Shown here: in pieces, positions 35,084 to 45,982 of the stretch | How positions within the stretch are numbered: position 1 is the first letter of the stretch | Layout of the letters: each line of letters starts with the position of its first letter | Assembly (NCBI RefSeq): GCF_009601055.1 | Contig: NZ_WITI01000008.1 | Location: 32,790 to 96,789, forward strand | From: Lactococcus sp. dk101 | Lineage (GTDB): Bacteria; Bacillota; Bacilli; Lactobacillales; Streptococcaceae | Length of the DNA stretch: 64,000 nucleotides | Reading direction: 5' to 3' | Translations under genes and position numbers: made by a program | The notes under the pieces: model-generated | What the model saw: the letters and a program-made list of their open reading frames with translations, nothing else | Told to the model about the DNA's origin: nothing | The model's database searches: none

Positions 35084-36001
35084 ATGGAATATATGATTGC
35101 TGTTGATGCGGGAGGCACCAAGACTGAAAGTGTTGCTTACTCAATGGATGGACAGGTTTTGGCTGAACAAAAAGCAGCTTTCGGCAATATTTTAATCGAC
35201 CCTGAGCTGGCATTAAATCATATTTGTGAAAGCATTGAGCAGCTCTTGCTACAACTCGCTCCTGATGATTGCAATATGCTTGTGCTTGGGATTGCAGGAT
35301 CGGACAGTAAAAAACACGAGTCCCTCATACAGCAGCGCCTTGAAAAATTCAAATTACCATTTTTGGTCACCAATGATGCCTATTTGGCTCATGCTGCCTA
35401 TTTTAAAGGTGAAAGTGGTGTATTGACTATTGCTGGTACTGGTGCAGTCAGTATTGCTGTCAACGCTGACAAGAAAGCCATGCTGGGCGGCTGGGGACAC
35501 TTGTTAGGGGATGAAGGTAGCGGTTACTGGCTTGCGATTTCAGCCATTAAACTAGCCATTCTCCAATTTGAAAGGAACGCAAGCAGTTCGTCAGCGCTGA
35601 CAGAAAGCATTTTAGACTTTTATCAGCTGAAAAATCTGTCAGAAGTTAAAAATATTGTTTATGGCGGCAGCAAAGCAGATGTGGCAAGCCTAGTGCCGAC
35701 ACTCGTAAGTTTAGCCAATGAAGGCAATAAAGAAGTCGCGACTTTATTTGAAGCAGCAGCTCAAGAATTGTCAGCGCTGACCGCACGCGCCATTGAAAAA
35801 GCAGAACTCATGGATGCACCGATTGTTGCAATAAAAGGCAGTATTCTAACGTACATTGAGTCTATTCAAGTTGCCTTTATCAAAAATGTGAGACAGGTTT
35901 ATCCAAACGTTCAGTTTATTACGGAAGATCTTTCATCAACACTCGGCGGTTTTTATTTGTCACAAAAGGAAACTTCGACTCCTGGTATAGATATGTTATA
36001 A
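35084..36001 (+). CDS. BadF/BadG-type sugar kinase (GlcNAc/MurNAc kinase-like)
   Basis: The protein has 305 residues from ATG 35084 after AAAGGAG. A longer frame upstream lacks a ribosome site and overlaps the DUF871 gene. It is an ASKHA-fold ATPase: AVDAGGTKTES (phosphate 1), LGIAGSDS, TIAGTGAVS and LLGDEGSGYWLA. This family includes NagK and clostridial MurK, which phosphorylate GlcNAc and MurNAc. It probably phosphorylates the amino sugar freed by the DUF871 hydrolase. Three near or exact palindrome copies lie inside (35458, 35589, 35769). The rpiR promoter overlaps its stop codon. Confidence 0.85.
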   Translation: MEYMIAVDAGGTKTESVAYSMDGQVLAEQKAAFGNILIDPELALNHICESIEQLLLQLAPDDCNMLVLGIAGSDSKKHESLIQQRLEKFKLPFLVTNDAYLAHAAYFKGESGVLTIAGTGAVSIAVNADKKAMLGGWGHLLGDEGSGYWLAISAIKLAILQFERNASSSSALTESILDFYQLKNLSEVKNIVYGGSKADVASLVPTLVSLANEGNKEVATLFEAAAQELSALTARAIEKAELMDAPIVAIKGSILTYIESIQVAFIKNVRQVYPNVQFITEDLSSTLGGFYLSQKETSTPGIDML

Positions 36002-36002
36002 T
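35994..36002 (+). promoter_or_regulatory. Internal extended -10 promoter for the RpiR gene
   Basis: TGTTATAAT overlaps the kinase stop codon and gives the regulator its own transcription start. Confidence 0.65.
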
Positions 36003-36036
36003 AGAGTCAGAAAAAATTCAGAAGAGAGGTATTTTA

Positions 36037-36885
36037 ATGAACACTTTTTTAATCATTAAACAAGAATACCAAAACTTTAGCCCTGTCGAACGAAAAATTG
36101 CCGATTATATTTTGGAAAATGGTGCTATGGTTTTAACCCTTAGCGCACAAGAAATGGCCAAGAAAGCAGGCACAAGTCCAGCTGCACTGGTTCGATTTAG
36201 TCGAAGAATTGGCCTTACTGGCTTTACACAGCTCAAACAAAAAATTTCAGCATCCCTTGCCAGTATGGATAACTCAGATGATTTTGAGGAAGTCAAAAAA
36301 GACGAGTCGGTGGGATCAATCAAACGAAAAGTAAGCATTCGAATGAATACTATGATCGAACAAACCAACGATTTACTTGTCGATGAAACAGTGACGCGCG
36401 TTTCCAATCTCCTAGATGCATCGGATTTGATATTTGTCTATGGTTTTGGAGCGTCTGGTTTAGTTGCACAAGATATCTTCCAAAAATTCACCAGAATTGG
36501 AAAACAGGTTTTTTATGTGCAAGACATCCATCATTTTTCATCTTCTTTGGTGGCTTTAAAAGAAAATGCAGTCTTTATTGCCATTTCAAACTCGGGAAAC
36601 ACCAAGTCATTGCTCCGTTTATGCTCGATTGCACAGCAAAACGAAATTCCCATTGTAGGCATTACTAGTGATAAAAACTCAAAACTTGCCAAAATGACCA
36701 ATGAACTTTTACAATCGACCTCAGGTGATACCTTTGTCATGCGTGCAGCAGCGACAATTTCACTGATGGCTCAACTTTATGTTGTTGATATTTTGTTTTA
36801 TACCTATCTCTCAAATCATTACGATGATGGAATGTCTGTCATTCAATCCACAAGAGACGCCATACTCGATTTTGATCAATTATAA
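36037..36885 (+). CDS. RpiR-family transcriptional regulator (MurR-like)
   Basis: The protein has 282 residues. The N-terminal HTH_6 domain covers about residues 1-77 (FSPVERKIADYILEN, LSAQEMAKKAGTSPAALVRFSRRIG). A C-terminal SIS domain covers about residues 125-260 (FVYGFGASGLVAQDIF, FIAISNSGNTKSLL). SIS domains of this family sense phosphosugars, probably MurNAc-6-phosphate or GlcNAc-6-phosphate here. It is last in the salvage cluster, with an internal promoter and a terminator. Confidence 0.9.
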   Translation: MNTFLIIKQEYQNFSPVERKIADYILENGAMVLTLSAQEMAKKAGTSPAALVRFSRRIGLTGFTQLKQKISASLASMDNSDDFEEVKKDESVGSIKRKVSIRMNTMIEQTNDLLVDETVTRVSNLLDASDLIFVYGFGASGLVAQDIFQKFTRIGKQVFYVQDIHHFSSSLVALKENAVFIAISNSGNTKSLLRLCSIAQQNEIPIVGITSDKNSKLAKMTNELLQSTSGDTFVMRAAATISLMAQLYVVDILFYTYLSNHYDDGMSVIQSTRDAILDFDQL

Positions 36886-36919
36886 AATAAAAACGCTAGG
36901 CATTTACCTGGCGTTTTTT
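36886..36919. terminator. Terminator between rpiR and gdhA (convergent)
   Basis: AAACGCTAGG/CTGGCGTTT hairpin with A and T tracts on both sides. Confidence 0.8.
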
Positions 36920-36922
36920 TAT

Positions 36923-38503
<1,581 letters not shown>

Positions 38504-38550
38504 TCATTCTTTTATGCTTTATGTTATTAAAAAGAGAATAGAGAAAAAAG

Positions 38551-39885
38551 ATGGACAAAAAATTAGAAGCTTATGAACAAAAAGTACTGGAGAGTTCAAA
38601 AATTCCCATTGCTTATTATGAAAAATTCGATGTAAAAAAAGGTTTACGTGACATTAACGGCGTCGGTGTTTTAGCTGGTTTGACCAATATCTCTGCCGTG
38701 CATTCCCATGATAAAGAAGGCAATCAGATTCCTGGTATTTTGGAATATCGAGCCTATGATGTTAAGGCTATTGTATCACATTTGAGGCTGGAAAATCGCT
38801 TCGGTTTTGAGGAGATGACTTATTTACTGCTTTTTGGCAATTTACCAAGTCAAGAGGAACTTTCGGAATTTCAAAGTCTTCTCGCTGAAAAAAGAAAATT
38901 ACCCGAGCGTTTTGTTCGTGATGTCATCTTGTCTCACCCGAACGATGATGTGATGAATTTGATGAGTTTAAGCATTTTGTCGCTTGCCAGTTATGACGAT
39001 GCGGTTCGAGACATTTCGATTGGTAAGGTGCTGGATCAATCGCTTGATCTGATTGCAAATTTCCCTTTGATTGCCATTTACGGATATCAAGCGCACAGCC
39101 ATTATCACAAAAATGAGAGCTTATATATCCATTACCCGAAAGCTGAACTGACAACGGCGGAAAATATTTTGCGACTTTTACGGCCGGATTGTTCTTATAC
39201 AGATACAGAAGCAAAAGCTTTGGATATTGCCCTCATTTTGCATATGGAGCATGGCGGCGGAAATAATTCGACCTTTACGACACATGTCGTCACTTCCTCT
39301 GGTTCGGATACATATGCCACCATTGCGGCTGCCTTATCAAGTCTTAAGGGGCCAAAACATGGGGGCGCCAATATCAAGGCAGCACAAATGCTGTCAGATA
39401 TCCGAGAAAATGTTGTCAACCCTGACGATGAAGCTGAAATTTCAGCATATCTATCGAAAATTCTCAATAAAGAAGCATTTGATAAAAAAGGCTTGATATA
39501 TGGCATCGGTCACGCCATCTATACGGTTAGTGACCCTCGATTTGAAATCTTTAAGGCTTATGTCGCTGATTTGGCAGCGGAAAAAGGGCGTGAAGAAGAA
39601 TTTCAATTTTACCAAAAGGTTGAACGATTGGCACCGCAAGTCATTCAAAAAGAACGAAAAACCTATAAGACCATTTCGCCAAATATTGATTTTTACTCTG
39701 GTTTTGTGTATGAAATGCTTGGAATTCCTGGTGAATTATATACGCCCTTGTTTGCCATTGCCCGTATCGTTGGCTGGTCAGCGCACCGTATCGAAGAATT
39801 GATCAATATGAATAAAATCATTCGCCCAGCCTATGAAAGTGTCTTGATTTCCAAAGAATATGTAGAATTAAAGGATAGAAAATGA
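38551..39885 (+). CDS. gltA: Citrate synthase
   Basis: The protein has 444 residues. It condenses oxaloacetate and acetyl-CoA. Active-site regions are HMEHGGGNNSTFTTHV (first histidine), GPKHGGANIKAAQ (second histidine) and YSGFVYEMLGIP near the C-terminus. The N-terminal region is longer than in the E. coli enzyme, as in other lactic acid bacteria. The ribosome site is weak (AGAGAAAAAAG); TATAAT at 38472-38477 is a plausible -10. Its last 4 bp overlap the aconitase start (ATGA), so the two are translationally coupled. Confidence 0.93.
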   Translation: MDKKLEAYEQKVLESSKIPIAYYEKFDVKKGLRDINGVGVLAGLTNISAVHSHDKEGNQIPGILEYRAYDVKAIVSHLRLENRFGFEEMTYLLLFGNLPSQEELSEFQSLLAEKRKLPERFVRDVILSHPNDDVMNLMSLSILSLASYDDAVRDISIGKVLDQSLDLIANFPLIAIYGYQAHSHYHKNESLYIHYPKAELTTAENILRLLRPDCSYTDTEAKALDIALILHMEHGGGNNSTFTTHVVTSSGSDTYATIAAALSSLKGPKHGGANIKAAQMLSDIRENVVNPDDEAEISAYLSKILNKEAFDKKGLIYGIGHAIYTVSDPRFEIFKAYVADLAAEKGREEEFQFYQKVERLAPQVIQKERKTYKTISPNIDFYSGFVYEMLGIPGELYTPLFAIARIVGWSAHRIEELINMNKIIRPAYESVLISKEYVELKDRK

Positions 39886-42434
39886 AAAAATTAACTGTTT
39901 TAAATCGAACTTACGACTACTGCGATATTTCTGATTTTCCTGACATTGAAAAATATCCCTACAGTCTGCGCATGTTATTAGAAAGTGTGCTGAGGCAAGA
40001 AAATGGCTTGTCCATTACGAAGGAACATGCAAAAGTCATTCAAACATATCTTGAAGGTAAAACGGGCGCCGAAACAGTTTTTCTCCCCAGTCGTGTCGTT
40101 TTGCAAGATTTCACGGGTGTCCCTGCCATTGTTGATTTGGCTGCCATGCGTGACGCCATGGTCAAATTAGGAAAAAATCCAAGTCTAATCAATCCTGAAA
40201 TTCCTGTGGATCTGGTGATTGACCATTCTGTCCAAGTCGATGAGCAAGCCAGCGAATGGGCAATCTTGAAAAACTCACAAAAAGAATTTGAACGCAATCA
40301 TGAACGCTATGCTTTTTTGAAATGGGCAGAAAAAAGCTTTGATAATTTTAGAGTGGTTCCACCTGCGACAGGGATTATTCATCAGGTTAACATTGAATAT
40401 TTAAGTCATTTGGTGCAAGAAAAAGAGGGGCTGATTTATCCAGATAGCGTCTTTGGAACTGACAGTCATACCACCATGATTAATGGCTTGGGGGTACTCG
40501 GTTGGGGTGTCGGCGGCATTGAAGCAGAAGCGGTCATGTTAGGGGAGCCAAGTGCTATTCCACTTCCAGAAGTCATTGGTGTCAATTTGACGGGCGAATT
40601 AGGCCCTTTTGCAACCGCAACTGATTTGGCTTTAACGGTAACAAAAGTCTTGCGCGATGCCAAAGTCGTTGGAAAATTCGTTGAATTTTTTGGCAAAGGC
40701 TTAGGCAATTTATCGGTTGCTGACCGGACGACCATTGCCAATATGGCACCGGAATACGGAGCGACCTGCGGTTATTTTCCGATTGATGAGAAAACGCTTG
40801 ACTATTTGCGTAATACCAACCGTAAAGAAGAAGAATTGCTACTGATTGAAGCTTATATGAAAGCCAACTGTCTTTTTTATGATGACAAAACAGAGCCTCA
40901 ATACAGCCGTGTGATTGAGATTGACTTGACGACCATTACAAGTCGCATGTCGGGCCCCTCACGTCCGCAGGACATGGTCGAATTGGCAGATTTATCCCAA
41001 AATTTTGAAGCCTTTGTCACGCAACAACGGCCGCTCAAAAAAGAAGACGGGCGAGTGGCTATCGCAGCCATCACGAGCTGTACCAATACCAGTAATCCTT
41101 ATGTTATGATGATGGCCGGACTCCTTGCCAAAAATGCTGTAGAACGTGGCTTGAGCGTGCCTTCTTATGTCAAAACGTCATTGGCACCAGGTTCAAAAGT
41201 GGTTACTGCCTACTTGGAAGCTTCGGGCTTGTTGCCTTATCTTGAAAAGCTAGGCTTTCATGTTGTCGGTTATGGCTGCACCACCTGTATTGGAAATTCG
41301 GGACCTCTTTTGCCAGAGATGGAAGAAGCTGTCAGCGCTGACGACTTGATTGTTGCCAGTGTTTTAAGTGGAAATCGAAATTTTGAAGGGCGTATTCATC
41401 CGCTGGTCAAAGCCAATTATCTGGCCAGTCCACCTTTAGTTGTCGCTTATGCTTTAGCTGGAAATGTTAGACGAAATCTGACCACGACCAGCTTGGGCAT
41501 TGACAATGATGGGCAGGACGTTTTTTTAAGTGAACTTATGCCCACGGCTCTAGAAGTCGAAGTGCTAGTCAAAAAATACGTGACCCGCGATTTATATGCT
41601 GAAAATTATGCTAAAATTTTTGATGAAAATGAAGCATGGAATGCCATTGAAACGAGCCAAAGCGAAGTTTATGCTTGGAATGAAAATTCGACTTATATTT
41701 CAAATCCGCCTTATTTTGAGACTTTAGAAGAAAGCCTGCCAGAAACTGGACAGCTATCCGGCTTACGTGTCCTTGGAAAATTTGGCGACTCTATCACCAC
41801 TGACCACATTAGCCCAGCAGGAAACATTCCCTTGCAATCTCCAGCTGGAAAATATCTGTCAGCGGCTGGCCTTGCTTACAAGGATTTCAATAGCTACGGC
41901 TCACGACGAGGAAATGATAAGGTCATGACCCGCGGGACTTTTGCCAATGTCCGCATTAAAAATCAACTGGCTCTGGGACAAGAAGGCGGCTATTCGCAAT
42001 ACAATGGCCAAGTGCTTCCCGTTTACGATGTCGCCGAGGCTTACAAACAAGAACATACGGGACTCATTATCTTGGCAGGGAAAGATTATGGCATGGGATC
42101 TAGTCGAGATTGGGCAGCGAAAGGAACCAAACTTTTAGGTGTTAAGGCTGTCATTGCTGACAGTTTTGAGCGTATTCATCGGAGTAATTTGGTCATGATG
42201 GGCGTGCTTCCATTGCAGTATTTAGACGGACAAAATGCAGAAACACTGGGCTTAACTGGCTATGAAAGTTTTAACATTGACTTACCCAAAAAGCCACAGA
42301 TTTTGGAGGAAATTACGGTTCAGGCAGATGACAAAGTTTTTCAAGTCCTCTTACGTTTCGACTCACAGTCAGACCTGCAGTACTATGCCAATGACGGCAT
42401 CATGCCTTACGTTATCAGAAATAAAAAGGAGTGA
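39882..42434 (+). CDS. acnA: Aconitate hydratase (AcnA type)
   Basis: The protein has 850 residues. It isomerises citrate to isocitrate with a [4Fe-4S] cluster. The cluster ligands are visible in ITSCTNTSNP and YGCTTCIGNSG. Other hallmarks are GTDSHTTMINGLGVLGWGVGG, the swivel-domain FNSYGSRRGNDKVMTRGTFAN and KDYGMGSSRDWAAKG. It is slightly shorter than B. subtilis CitB (about 909). The gene is coupled to gltA (4 bp overlap) and to icd. Palindrome copies at 41330 (exact) and 42149 (degenerate) are inside the gene. Confidence 0.95.
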   Translation: MKKLTVLNRTYDYCDISDFPDIEKYPYSLRMLLESVLRQENGLSITKEHAKVIQTYLEGKTGAETVFLPSRVVLQDFTGVPAIVDLAAMRDAMVKLGKNPSLINPEIPVDLVIDHSVQVDEQASEWAILKNSQKEFERNHERYAFLKWAEKSFDNFRVVPPATGIIHQVNIEYLSHLVQEKEGLIYPDSVFGTDSHTTMINGLGVLGWGVGGIEAEAVMLGEPSAIPLPEVIGVNLTGELGPFATATDLALTVTKVLRDAKVVGKFVEFFGKGLGNLSVADRTTIANMAPEYGATCGYFPIDEKTLDYLRNTNRKEEELLLIEAYMKANCLFYDDKTEPQYSRVIEIDLTTITSRMSGPSRPQDMVELADLSQNFEAFVTQQRPLKKEDGRVAIAAITSCTNTSNPYVMMMAGLLAKNAVERGLSVPSYVKTSLAPGSKVVTAYLEASGLLPYLEKLGFHVVGYGCTTCIGNSGPLLPEMEEAVSADDLIVASVLSGNRNFEGRIHPLVKANYLASPPLVVAYALAGNVRRNLTTTSLGIDNDGQDVFLSELMPTALEVEVLVKKYVTRDLYAENYAKIFDENEAWNAIETSQSEVYAWNENSTYISNPPYFETLEESLPETGQLSGLRVLGKFGDSITTDHISPAGNIPLQSPAGKYLSAAGLAYKDFNSYGSRRGNDKVMTRGTFANVRIKNQLALGQEGGYSQYNGQVLPVYDVAEAYKQEHTGLIILAGKDYGMGSSRDWAAKGTKLLGVKAVIADSFERIHRSNLVMMGVLPLQYLDGQNAETLGLTGYESFNIDLPKKPQILEEITVQADDKVFQVLLRFDSQSDLQYYANDGIMPYVIRNKKE

Positions 42435-42438
42435 AGAA

Positions 42439-43674
42439 TTGAAAATCAAAATGCACGAGGGACAACTCATTGTCCCAAATGAAGCAAGCATTACTTATAT
42501 TGAAGGTGATGGCGTCGGTCAGGACATTTTTCTTGCGGCAAAAAATGTCTTTGATTGGGCAGTTAAACTGGCTTATGCGGGAGAGAAAAAAATTGATTGG
42601 ATCAAATTAACGGCAGGGCAGTCTGCTTTTGAGGCAACAGGAAGCTATTTGCCAGACGCAACGCTAGAAGCCATTCACTCACATCTGATTAGCATTAAAG
42701 GGCCATTGATGACACCAGTGGGCGAAGGTTTTCGGTCAATCAATGTCAGTCTGCGGCAAAAATTAGATTTATTTGCCTGTGTGAGACCGGTTGAATATTT
42801 CGCAGGGATCAATGCCCCAATCAAGCACCCAGAAGATGTCAATATGACCATTTTCAGAGAAAATACGGAAGACATTTATGCAGGTATTGAGTTTGCCAGC
42901 GGAAGTATCGAAGCGCAAAAATTGACAGCCTTTCTTGCTCAAGAATTGCAGAGCTCAAAAATCCGTTTTGACAAAACTTCAGCACTTGGAATTAAACCTG
43001 TCAGCCCTGACGGTAGTAAGCGCCTTGTAGTCGCAGCATTTGACTATGCTGTCAGCCACAAAAAGCAACGCTTGACCATTGTTCATAAAGGTAACATTAT
43101 GAAATTTACCGAAGGGGGATTTCGAAAATGGGCCTATGAAGTTGCCGAAGATTACCCGACTTTTACCAAGCTCACTTATGAGGCAATCAAAGTAAAAGAA
43201 GGTGTAGCCGCTGCAGAAGCAGCAAAAGCAGAAGCGCTAGCAGCTGGTCTCATCTATGTGGACGATGTCATTGCTGACAATTTCTTGCAACAAATCATCA
43301 TCAATCCAGAACAATTTCAGGTGATTGCCACTTTGAATTTGAACGGGGATTATCTGTCAGATGCCTTGGCTGCCGAGGTTGGCGGGATTGGGATTGCGCC
43401 TGGTGCCAATATCAATTATCAGACGGGGCATGCCATCTTCGAAGCGACACATGGGACTGCGCCAGATCTTGCAGGGCTAAATGTAGCCAATCCGTCAAGT
43501 TTGATTTTGTCAGGGCTGATGATGTTTGAATATCTGGGCTGGTTTGAAGCAGCCGAACGCATTCGCAAAGCCTTGAGTACAGCGATTTTAGAAGGGCAAG
43601 TGACACAAGATTTGGGCGGGAAGCTCTCGACAAGTCAATTTTCAGACCTTCTGATTGAAAAAATGAAAGTATAA
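42439..43674 (+). CDS. icd: Isocitrate dehydrogenase (NADP)
   Basis: The protein has 411 residues from TTG 42439, which sits 7 nt after AAGGAG (42426-42431). The ATG at 42448 is 16 nt away and less likely. It oxidatively decarboxylates isocitrate to 2-oxoglutarate. Motifs are the N-terminal YIEGDGVGQDI, the substrate arginines in SINVSLRQKLDLFACVRP, FRENTEDIYAGIE, and the coenzyme segment ATHGTAPDLAG. It completes the gltA-acnA-icd route to 2-oxoglutarate, used by the divergent gdhA to form glutamate. A copy of GTCAGCCCTGAC lies at 43000-43011. Confidence 0.93.
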   Translation: MKIKMHEGQLIVPNEASITYIEGDGVGQDIFLAAKNVFDWAVKLAYAGEKKIDWIKLTAGQSAFEATGSYLPDATLEAIHSHLISIKGPLMTPVGEGFRSINVSLRQKLDLFACVRPVEYFAGINAPIKHPEDVNMTIFRENTEDIYAGIEFASGSIEAQKLTAFLAQELQSSKIRFDKTSALGIKPVSPDGSKRLVVAAFDYAVSHKKQRLTIVHKGNIMKFTEGGFRKWAYEVAEDYPTFTKLTYEAIKVKEGVAAAEAAKAEALAAGLIYVDDVIADNFLQQIIINPEQFQVIATLNLNGDYLSDALAAEVGGIGIAPGANINYQTGHAIFEATHGTAPDLAGLNVANPSSLILSGLMMFEYLGWFEAAERIRKALSTAILEGQVTQDLGGKLSTSQFSDLLIEKMKV

Positions 43675-43705
43675 TAAAACACCAACTGGTGTTTTATTTT
43701 TTTGT
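43675..43705. terminator. Terminator between icd and convergent membrane gene
   Basis: AAAACACC-AACT-GGTGTTTT hairpin followed by T run on the plus strand. Confidence 0.8.
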
Positions 43706-44389
43706 CAGGTCAATTTCAGATGCTTCGCCAAAGACTTGCTTTGCTGCACCTTCGTATTGTTTTGAATTTTTTGAAGAAAAAGTAAAATCGAAACTCCGAA
43801 TTCGGTTGATAATGCGCGTGAAGTCATTGAAAAGATTGGTATTTTTGATTTCTAAACTGAGTATATCCGTTTGGCGACCGAAATCTTTCGTCAAGTCCTT
43901 AATCTCTTCACGGAGCGCATTTTCTAAAATTTTGATCTTGATTTCCATCAACTGATCTTTGTTTTCCAATTCAAAAGTGCTGACCTGTCTGGAAATGGTC
44001 AAGAATGTTTTGGCAACACGATTGCGGAGTTTAGGGAAATCATACTTCGAAATCTCAATTTGTGAGTTCCAAATCTTGCGACGCAGCTCGATTTCCATTT
44101 GACTCAGCTCTGTCTTCATTTGATAGACAAAGGCCGAATGCGCATCATCAATAGGTTCTCCCTGATCAATCTTTTCTTGAATGATAAAGCGTTCTGTAAA
44201 ATAACGCACTTGTAAATCCGCATATTTCCACAAGACGCCAATCAAATCAACGGCATAGCTCTGAAGGTCATTGCGTTGATGACGTTTCAAGTCTTTGACA
44301 TTTCCGTTATGGTTGAAACGCACATTGATAATGAGTGATAAGGCAGGCACAAATGATAAGATGGCCGCTGTAGTAAGAGATAATTCCAT
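43694..44389 (-). CDS. Membrane-anchored coiled-coil protein, unknown function
   Basis: The protein has 231 residues from ATG 44387-44389 after AAAGGAC. One hydrophobic helix lies at about residues 2-22 (LSLTTAAILSFVPALSLIINV), followed by a long charged, helix-rich body with heptad-like stretches (KTELSQMEIELRRKIWNSQIE, MEIKIKILENALREEIKDL, given in parts). I do not recognise the family. The likely topology is a single N-terminal anchor with a cytoplasmic coiled coil. It is monocistronic and convergent with icd. Confidence 0.7.
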   Translation of the reverse strand: MELSLTTAAILSFVPALSLIINVRFNHNGNVKDLKRHQRNDLQSYAVDLIGVLWKYADLQVRYFTERFIIQEKIDQGEPIDDAHSAFVYQMKTELSQMEIELRRKIWNSQIEISKYDFPKLRNRVAKTFLTISRQVSTFELENKDQLMEIKIKILENALREEIKDLTKDFGRQTDILSLEIKNTNLFNDFTRIINRIRSFDFTFSSKNSKQYEGAAKQVFGEASEIDLTKK

Positions 44390-44566
44390 AGTTGTCCTTT
44401 CACAATGATACAATCCACTGTTTCATGTATTGTAACTAGTATATCACGAAAAACTAAAACTAAGATTATAATTTTTACTTTTTTATTGAAAATAATGTAT
44501 TTTTACGATAATTTATTTTTTGTAAAATAAAAAAATAATGATAAGATTAAAGAACGGAGGAGAAAA

Positions 44567-44998
44567 ATGAATAAATTATTAAATAAATTTGAAAGTAAGA
44601 CCCTAATTTTTCTTGAAAAACTCAGTTTTCTTGCCTTAATTTTAGTCGGCTTATTGATTGCCTTTTTCATATTTAGAGAAATCTTTAATATGTTTATGCT
44701 TGTTTTTAAAGCCGAAACGCCGACACAATACTATAAAATATTGGATAGCGTCCTTTCATTTTTCATCTTTTTCGAATTTTTAACATTGATTATTACCTCG
44801 ATTAAGCACAAGGGACATGTCTCACTCATTTTCCTCTTATCACTTGGCGTAACAGCCTTAATTCGTGTGGTATTGACTTATCATGACAATCTGATTGGCA
44901 CTTTGGCTGTTTCAGCATCTATTTTAATTTTGATTGTTGGAATTGTGATTTTAAAACGCTTTATCTTTCCTGATGAACCAAGTGATGAGCATTTATAA
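44567..44998 (+). CDS. PsiE-family small membrane protein
   Basis: The protein has 143 residues with four hydrophobic helices (about 18-40, 60-80, 88-105, 112-132). The pattern and length, with a short N-terminal amphipathic part, resemble phosphate-starvation-inducible PsiE proteins, whose function is unknown. The ribosome site CGGAGG is strong. It is followed at once by a terminator that overlaps the end of the next, broken, gene on the other strand. Confidence 0.7.
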   Translation: MNKLLNKFESKTLIFLEKLSFLALILVGLLIAFFIFREIFNMFMLVFKAETPTQYYKILDSVLSFFIFFEFLTLIITSIKHKGHVSLIFLLSLGVTALIRVVLTYHDNLIGTLAVSASILILIVGIVILKRFIFPDEPSDEHL

Positions 44999-45027
44999 GA
45001 AAAAACACAGTTGTAACTGTGTTTTTT
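44999..45027 (+). terminator. Terminator after PsiE gene
   Basis: AAAAACACAGT-TGTA-ACTGTGTTTTTT hairpin with T run. Confidence 0.85.
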
Positions 45028-45273
45028 AGCTGAAGGAAAGATAGATGATTTGGCTAGAGTCAATTAACACTTTTTCATAATCATCTTGAATTTCAACTTC
45101 ATCGTTGTTCATGCGTGCCGCTTTGACTTTCTCAAAAGCAGAGAGGGCATTTTTTTCTCTTTAAATTTAAGCAAAATGAGGACAGGGATGCCACTGAGGT
45201 AAATTTTGATATTGTATCTCGTTTTTGCCTTTTTAACTGTAATAGATTGGATTTCACCAGATTTTTGGTTCAT
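45026..45273 (-). pseudogene. Small conserved-looking gene, frameshifted at an A7 tract
   Basis: ATG 45271-45273 with AAAGGAGG upstream opens MNQKSGEIQSITVKKAKTRY and a hydrophobic strand region, then reaches a run of seven A (45150-45156 on the plus strand as T). Beyond it the frame runs out after about 54 codons. Shifting by one base restores an open stretch through AFEKVKAARMNNDEVEIQ to TAA at 45026-45028, about 82 residues in all. The excellent ribosome site and restorable frame point to a gene recently broken, a slippery contingency tract or a sequence error. The family is not recognised. Confidence 0.6.
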
Positions 45274-45441
45274 CTTTGCCTCCTTTTCGTTTAAATCAAG
45301 TCCCCAAAAGATAAAAATTAAGTGTTCTGTTTATCATTCGAGACTAAATAAGCCATCTTTGATTTTTGTATAACAATTATAACATATATTTATTGAAAAT
45401 GTAACTAATATGTTATTTAAGAAATAAAAAAGAAAAGGCTC
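45274..45441. other. Intergenic region between two minus-strand genes
   Basis: AT-rich and without a gene. Minus-strand promoter elements for the broken small gene probably lie here, but no convincing pair was found. Confidence 0.4.
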
Positions 45442-45918
45442 TCATTTTTTGACGACAGGAACCCAAAATTCTCCAGAATAATTTCCATCTTCATTTTGAA
45501 CTCGAAATGTTGCATTTGGCCCACCGATGTAGGCGTAATCGGTAATCGTCGTTAAAACACTGCTAAATGCACGATAGGTCAGCTCATCAAAAAGCTCATC
45601 TTTTGCCCCTTCGCCAGCAACGACGATATAATCACTCTCAGGAAACTCAATGATACGCGTAATATCGGTCGGAATTTTAGATGTTTGAACGGCAAAATAA
45701 TTCCAGGGTTTGCCCTGATAAACCTCATTTACTGACCATTCTCTCTCATCTTTGGCGATTTTTTTGAGCTGGTCAAATCGGCCATCACTTTTCAATCCCT
45801 GCCAAAAGTTTTCTTTCTCTGCTTTCAAGGCTTCCATTTCCTGAAAATTTGATTGAATTGTAAAACCGTAGCCTACCAAGCGAAATGCACCATGGTGAAT
45901 CAGTTGATATTCTGACAT
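45442..45918 (-). CDS. GyrI-like effector-binding domain protein
   Basis: The protein has 158 residues and consists of a single AraC effector-binding/GyrI-like domain (SHS2 fold) without a DNA-binding part: FRLVGYGFTIQSNF at the N-terminus, then WNYFAVQTSKI, YIVVAGEGA and the C-terminal acidic strand region. Such stand-alone domains bind small hydrophobic or cationic compounds. The ribosome site is AAAGGAG. Its neighbour upstream is a paralogue broken by a stop codon. Both are divergent from a WYL regulator, suggesting a drug- or metabolite-responsive group. Confidence 0.7.
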   Translation of the reverse strand: MSEYQLIHHGAFRLVGYGFTIQSNFQEMEALKAEKENFWQGLKSDGRFDQLKKIAKDEREWSVNEVYQGKPWNYFAVQTSKIPTDITRIIEFPESDYIVVAGEGAKDELFDELTYRAFSSVLTTITDYAYIGGPNATFRVQNEDGNYSGEFWVPVVKK

Positions 45919-45982
45919 TTTTTCTCCTTTTTTATATTATTATATTTCAAGACCTTCTGAATTTCAACTCCAAAAGGAGAAT

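Noticed and set aside
42262..42438. Upstream extension of isocitrate dehydrogenase
   Set aside because: It lies wholly inside aconitase in another frame; AAGGAG before TTG 42439 gives the normal length.
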